DNA of 64,000 nt. Origin: Metellina segmentata. Its lineage: Eukaryota > Arthropoda > Arachnida > Araneae > Tetragnathidae. The translations under genes and the position numbers were made by a program. This document shows positions 60,369 through 64,000 of this stretch, piece by piece (positions within the stretch are counted from its first letter, which is position 1; every line of letters starts with the position of its first letter). Below the pieces are notes generated by a model that made no database searches, was not told the origin of the DNA, and saw only the letters and a list, made by a program, of their open reading frames with translations. The stretch spans positions 84,671,627 through 84,735,626 of the forward strand of contig OX375878.1 in assembly GCA_947359465.1 (NCBI GenBank), read 5' to 3'.

Positions 60369-60917
60369 CCCCCCTCCCCCCCTAGTCTTTCCTGCGCGAA
60401 CCTTAACCAGTATTGACCTCTTCGATCTATGATAGCTTGATGTTAGAATTGTTTCAAACAACTATGGAATTTAATGTGGGGTAAGAACACTTGAAAACAT
60501 CCTGACACTCAGAGCTCTAGCCCTATGAAGAGATAATTAGTATAATTAGTTTAATCCAACCTAGTATAATTCTATAATTCATTACCTAGAAACCAGGAGT
60601 CTTCCCTGCATAAATCCTATCCAGTATCGATCTATTTGACCAATAGATGCAAGGAATATTTCAACCAATAGATGAGATTATTTAGGTAATCAATGTGATG
60701 TGGGGTATAAACAACACTACATTCCTCGTAAACTTCGTGACGTTCAGAGCTCCAGCACTCCAAGGGTTAACACTTACAGTTCCACCCTGCAACGTGCAGT
60801 CGTTCCTGTATATCTACTAACCAGCTTTGACCGTCTTTACCGATTGTGCTTAGGATTGTTTCAACCAATACAAATATGGTTATTTAGTCATTAAATGTGA
60901 TGTGGAGTAGTGAAAGA
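60369..60917. repeat. Cluster of TTAA-type MITE units
   Basis: Three consecutive partial units carry TTTGACCAATAGATGC, TTTCAACCAATAGATGAG and TTATTTAGTCATTAAATGTG; GGGTTAA near 60765 marks one end. The last is cut by the pogo-like element. Confidence 0.65.
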
Positions 60918-62632
60918 TGAGGCACAGTGTTACATGAGGTAGAGTGTTACAGTCAATTTCATTTTAAAGGAGTATGAAAATTAGCTCCAGTTTGTTTATA
61001 ATCTTGTTAGCCATCTTGTTTTCCAGAACATGTGTTTTTGAAAGAATTAGCATCATTAGTTACATTTCTGTAAGCAAATCTTTATTTTTGCATGTTGAAA
61101 GTAAAATGTAATGTGTTTGTAATTTAAATTATCTTTATTCATGAGTGGAGCTTATTTTAAACTGAATACTAATTTAGTAGTAAAGCTAATTATGTTTAAC
61201 TTCTGTTGAGTTAAAACAGATGATCTAAATTCACACTATGTAGGCATAAAAAATTTTGTTACAAGCTATGTCAGATGGGGTACAGAGCGTTACAGAATGA
61301 AATGAAGCACACTGTTACATACATAATTTGTCCATTTAACAAATTAAAAACAAGCATATGTTTTACAATGTAAATTTTATTCTCTTATAGCTCTGCATTT
61401 TACATTTAAAAATTTTTAATTATAAATATGAATGATAACATAAACAAATTGGATAATTTTTCCAAAAGCTTTTTCTCCATATAGGTTTGCATATTTTTTA
61501 AGTGATGTTTACAGTCTTTCTGTACATAATTAGAAGTTTTATTTTTGTTAATTCATTCGAAACATTTACAAGCTAACGAAATTATGTCTCCGCAAGAAGT
61601 AAGGTCTTTGCCTAAAGCCCCACCCCGAAAAACTGCTCAAAATAGATGATGGGGAAAATGTTGTATCTTGACTGTTACACCAGTTAAAAATATGATTACA
61701 GAGGAAATATTGAAAAGGAAAAAGCACTAAACCCTAAAAAGAGCGAAATTCCCAAGAAACGAGCCAAAGCGAACAAGAGGCATAATTATACCGAGATATC
61801 ATAAACGAAAGATGAAGATTTACCGTCTTATGCTGATAGTTATATACATCTCTTTTTCAGAATTGCAATCAGACATTGCTGTAGACGACAACCATTAACA
61901 ATGGCGATTACGTTATAGTTGAAAAACACATTAAAGAACATAAAATTCACTATTTGGGAAGTTGCTAATCAGAACAATGTTGATTTTGAAGTGTTGTACT
62001 TCCATTGAAATGTTTCCATCCCATAAATTTCCACGAACAAATAAAGTTTATTCATTTCAAAAATCAAAATCATTGCCAAACTTCCTCTCCCACTTCCAAC
62101 AAGAGGGACAGTGACAAAAGCAGAAATTATGCTTTTCCCTGTGGATTTAACTTGCTATCAAAATCTAAAATAAGTTTACAATTTCTTTAATCTTATTCTA
62201 TCATCTACTTTATAACGGTAGGCTACAACCATTGCTATGGTTTTCCTCACATTTAAAGATGTTCAAGTACGCGTAAACTAATCATTACTGTTTTTAGTAT
62301 TTCATTTTAAGCCTGCTTAAAGAATCATTAGATATCTGTATAATTCAATTAAAATTAATTGTAATAAAAGGCCCTTCTTTATATTTACTCTTACTATTAT
62401 AACTTAACACTATACCCCGACAGTAGGGTACAATGTTGCAATGTACATCACTACCAAAAACATTAAATACTGAAAATAAATGTTACTGTTTTTAATTTTA
62501 ATGATATTTAAGATGTACATATGTTAGAGATCAAAGATAATTTTAAGGACTTTGTTTGCTTCATATAGTAGATGCATATCTTGATGTCACAGCTGGAAAT
62601 AAAAAAAATGTGTAACACTGTGCCCCACATTC
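60918..62632 (+). pseudogene. pogo/Tigger-like element, internally deleted copy
   Basis: The ends are GAGGCACAGTGTTACA (left) and TGTAACACTGTGCCCCAC (right), which are inverse. From 61584 the sequence reads SPQEVRSLPKAPPRKTAQNR, a stop, then GK, ILTVTPVKN and EEILKRK. This resembles the C-terminal tail of pogo/Tigger/Jerky-type transposases (PKA-x-PRK and ILTDTP blocks). The DDE core is absent, and stops and frameshifts follow. At about 1.7 kb it is a deletion derivative. Confidence 0.55.
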
Positions 62633-62786
62633 ACTAATGGGAAATCACATGACTCTCAGACTGTTATTGAAGAACAAACACACATCTATATATCATGGGC
62701 ACTATGCAAAAATCGCATATCTGGAATATAGATGTTTTTCCCTAGTTACATTTTCTAGAGTTCTGAGCGCCATGACATTTTCTATT

Positions 62787-63880
62787 GTAGGGGAAAGTGG
62801 GGAACAGTGTTACACGTGTTTTATTTTCAGCTGTGGCATCAAGATATGCATCTATATGAAGGAAACAAAGCCCTTAATCTGATCATTGATCTCCTACATA
62901 TCATTAAAATTAAAAACATTATCATTTATTTCCAGTATTTAATGTTTTTGGAAGTGATATACATTGTAACACAGTACCCCACTGTCGGGGTACAGTGTAA
63001 CACACTGTGGGATACAGTGTTACGTTATAGTAGCAACAATATACATAAAAAATGGTGTTTTATAAAAATTCATTTTAATTTAAATGTACAGATATCTAAT
63101 GATTCCTTAAGCAGGCTTAAGATAAAATACCAATTTTTATAAGTTTGTACTAATAGCTTTAAATTTGACGAAAACATAAGCAATGATTGTAGCCTACAGT
63201 TACAAAGTAGATGATAAAATAAGATTAAAGGAATCGTAAATTTATTTTAGATTTTGATAGGAAGTTAAATCTACAGGGCAAATCAACATTTCTGCTTTTC
63301 TCATTGTTCCTCCTGATGGAATTGGGAAAGGAAGTTTGGCAATGATTTCTTATTTTTCAAATGAATAAACTTCATTAATTCGTGAGAATTTATAATATGG
63401 AAAAATTCTTTTGACGTGCAACACTTCAAAATCAACAGTGTTCTGATTCACAATTCCCCTATAAAGTGAATTTTGTGTTCTTTAAGATGCCCTTCTTCAA
63501 CTATGATGTAATCACCAAATTTGAAAAAGAGATGTTATCACTATCAGCATTAGATGGTAATTCTTTATCTTCTGTTGATGGTATCCCGGTAGGTTCATGC
63601 CTCAGGTTCACTTAGGCTCGTTTCTTGGGAATTTCGTTCTTTTTAGGGTTTAGTGCTTTTTCCTCTACAATATTTCCTCTGTAATCCTATTTTTAACTGG
63701 CGTATCAGTCAAGATCTAACATTTCACCCGTCATCTATTGTGTGCAGTTTTTCAGGGTGGGTCTTTATACCTTACTTCTTAAGGAGACATAATTTTGTAA
63801 CTTGTGAATTTTTCGAATCAATTTAGAAAAGAAAACTACTATAATCATGAAAAGAAAGATTGTAAACAACACATAAAAAT
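62787..63880 (-). pseudogene. pogo/Tigger-like element, inverted second copy
   Basis: On the minus strand this mirrors the 3' part of the left copy: the PKA-PRK-equivalent region near 63790-63730, the AAACCCTAAAAAGAACG block at 63650, and the GTGTAACACTGTTCCCCAC end at about 62790-62813. An extra GGGGTACAGTGTAACAC motif lies internally near 62985-63005. Homology to the left copy persists to about 63880, where another element begins. Confidence 0.55.
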
Positions 63881-63881
63881 A

Positions 63882-64000
63882 CAGGGTGGTCCCGAATTCA
63901 TGGTACAAACTTTAATGGTAGGTACAGGACATTGTAACAATGATTTATTGTATAGGAATGTATAGTCGCAAGTGACGCGGTGAGGCGTAAACAGGGGAAA
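63882..64000 (+). mobile_element. Left end of a further element (mariner-like, cut by window edge)
   Basis: After TA (63880-63881), CAGGGTGGTCCCGAATTCAT and GGTACAAACTT begin abruptly where homology to the pogo-like copy stops. A CAGGGTG tip after TA fits a Tc1/mariner-type TIR, but only one end is visible. Confidence 0.4.

Overview
The window is animal nuclear DNA, almost certainly from an arthropod with a large, repeat-rich genome. A chelicerate such as a spider is my best guess, by inference only. Two things point to this: a nuclear receptor exon of the insect Hr51 / vertebrate NR2E3 type, and a mix of Tc1/mariner, pogo-like, piggyBac-like, Harbinger-like, Helitron, Jockey and tRNA-SINE relics. 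Most open frames here are chance or repeat-borne; the window holds parts of one real host gene.

The host gene lies on the minus strand. Coding exon 1 (36953-37037) starts at the first ATG after an in-frame stop, has a good initiation context, and ends at a consensus donor in phase 1. Exon 2 (5153-5501) has a strong phase-1 acceptor, a Pro/Ser-rich linker and the whole first zinc finger of the DNA-binding domain. It ends at a consensus donor in phase 2. The two exons join in frame across a 31.45-kb intron. The second zinc finger and the ligand-binding domain lie beyond the left edge. A CpG-rich, TATA-less promoter-like region with CCAAT, GC-box and CRE-like sites sits at about 37.1-37.35 kb.

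Layout: 1-5.1 kb is intron 2, AT-rich with a TIR element, SINE pieces and a 279-bp duplication. 5.5-36.9 kb is intron 1, holding nested MITEs, SINEs, a Tc1 relic (13 kb), a SINE-flanked minisatellite (16 kb), a piggyBac-like relic split by a Helitron (16.8-18.9 kb), a Jockey LINE fragment (22 kb), a 134-bp satellite (25-27.1 kb) and several unique GC-richer islands. 37.5-64 kb is upstream of the gene: a Helitron-like element, a 289-bp tandem array ending at a CpG island (45.1 kb), a 4.5-kb minisatellite that grew inside a TTAA-flanked MITE (46.6-51.3 kb), more MITE and SINE insertions, two GC-rich islands, and two pogo-like elements facing each other as a roughly 1.1-kb-arm inverted repeat (60.9-63.9 kb).

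The GC-rich islands at 9.1-9.75, 14.55-15.3, 27.1-28.2, 45.1-45.8, 56.15-57.1 and 59.45-60.3 kb hold no recognisable gene. They stand out from AT-rich surroundings and are the best candidates for regulatory DNA of the receptor gene. The clearest unusual structures are the satellite born inside a MITE, the paired palindromes 43-45 bp apart inside the piggyBac-like relic, and the two satellites whose most uniform ends each touch a GC-rich island.
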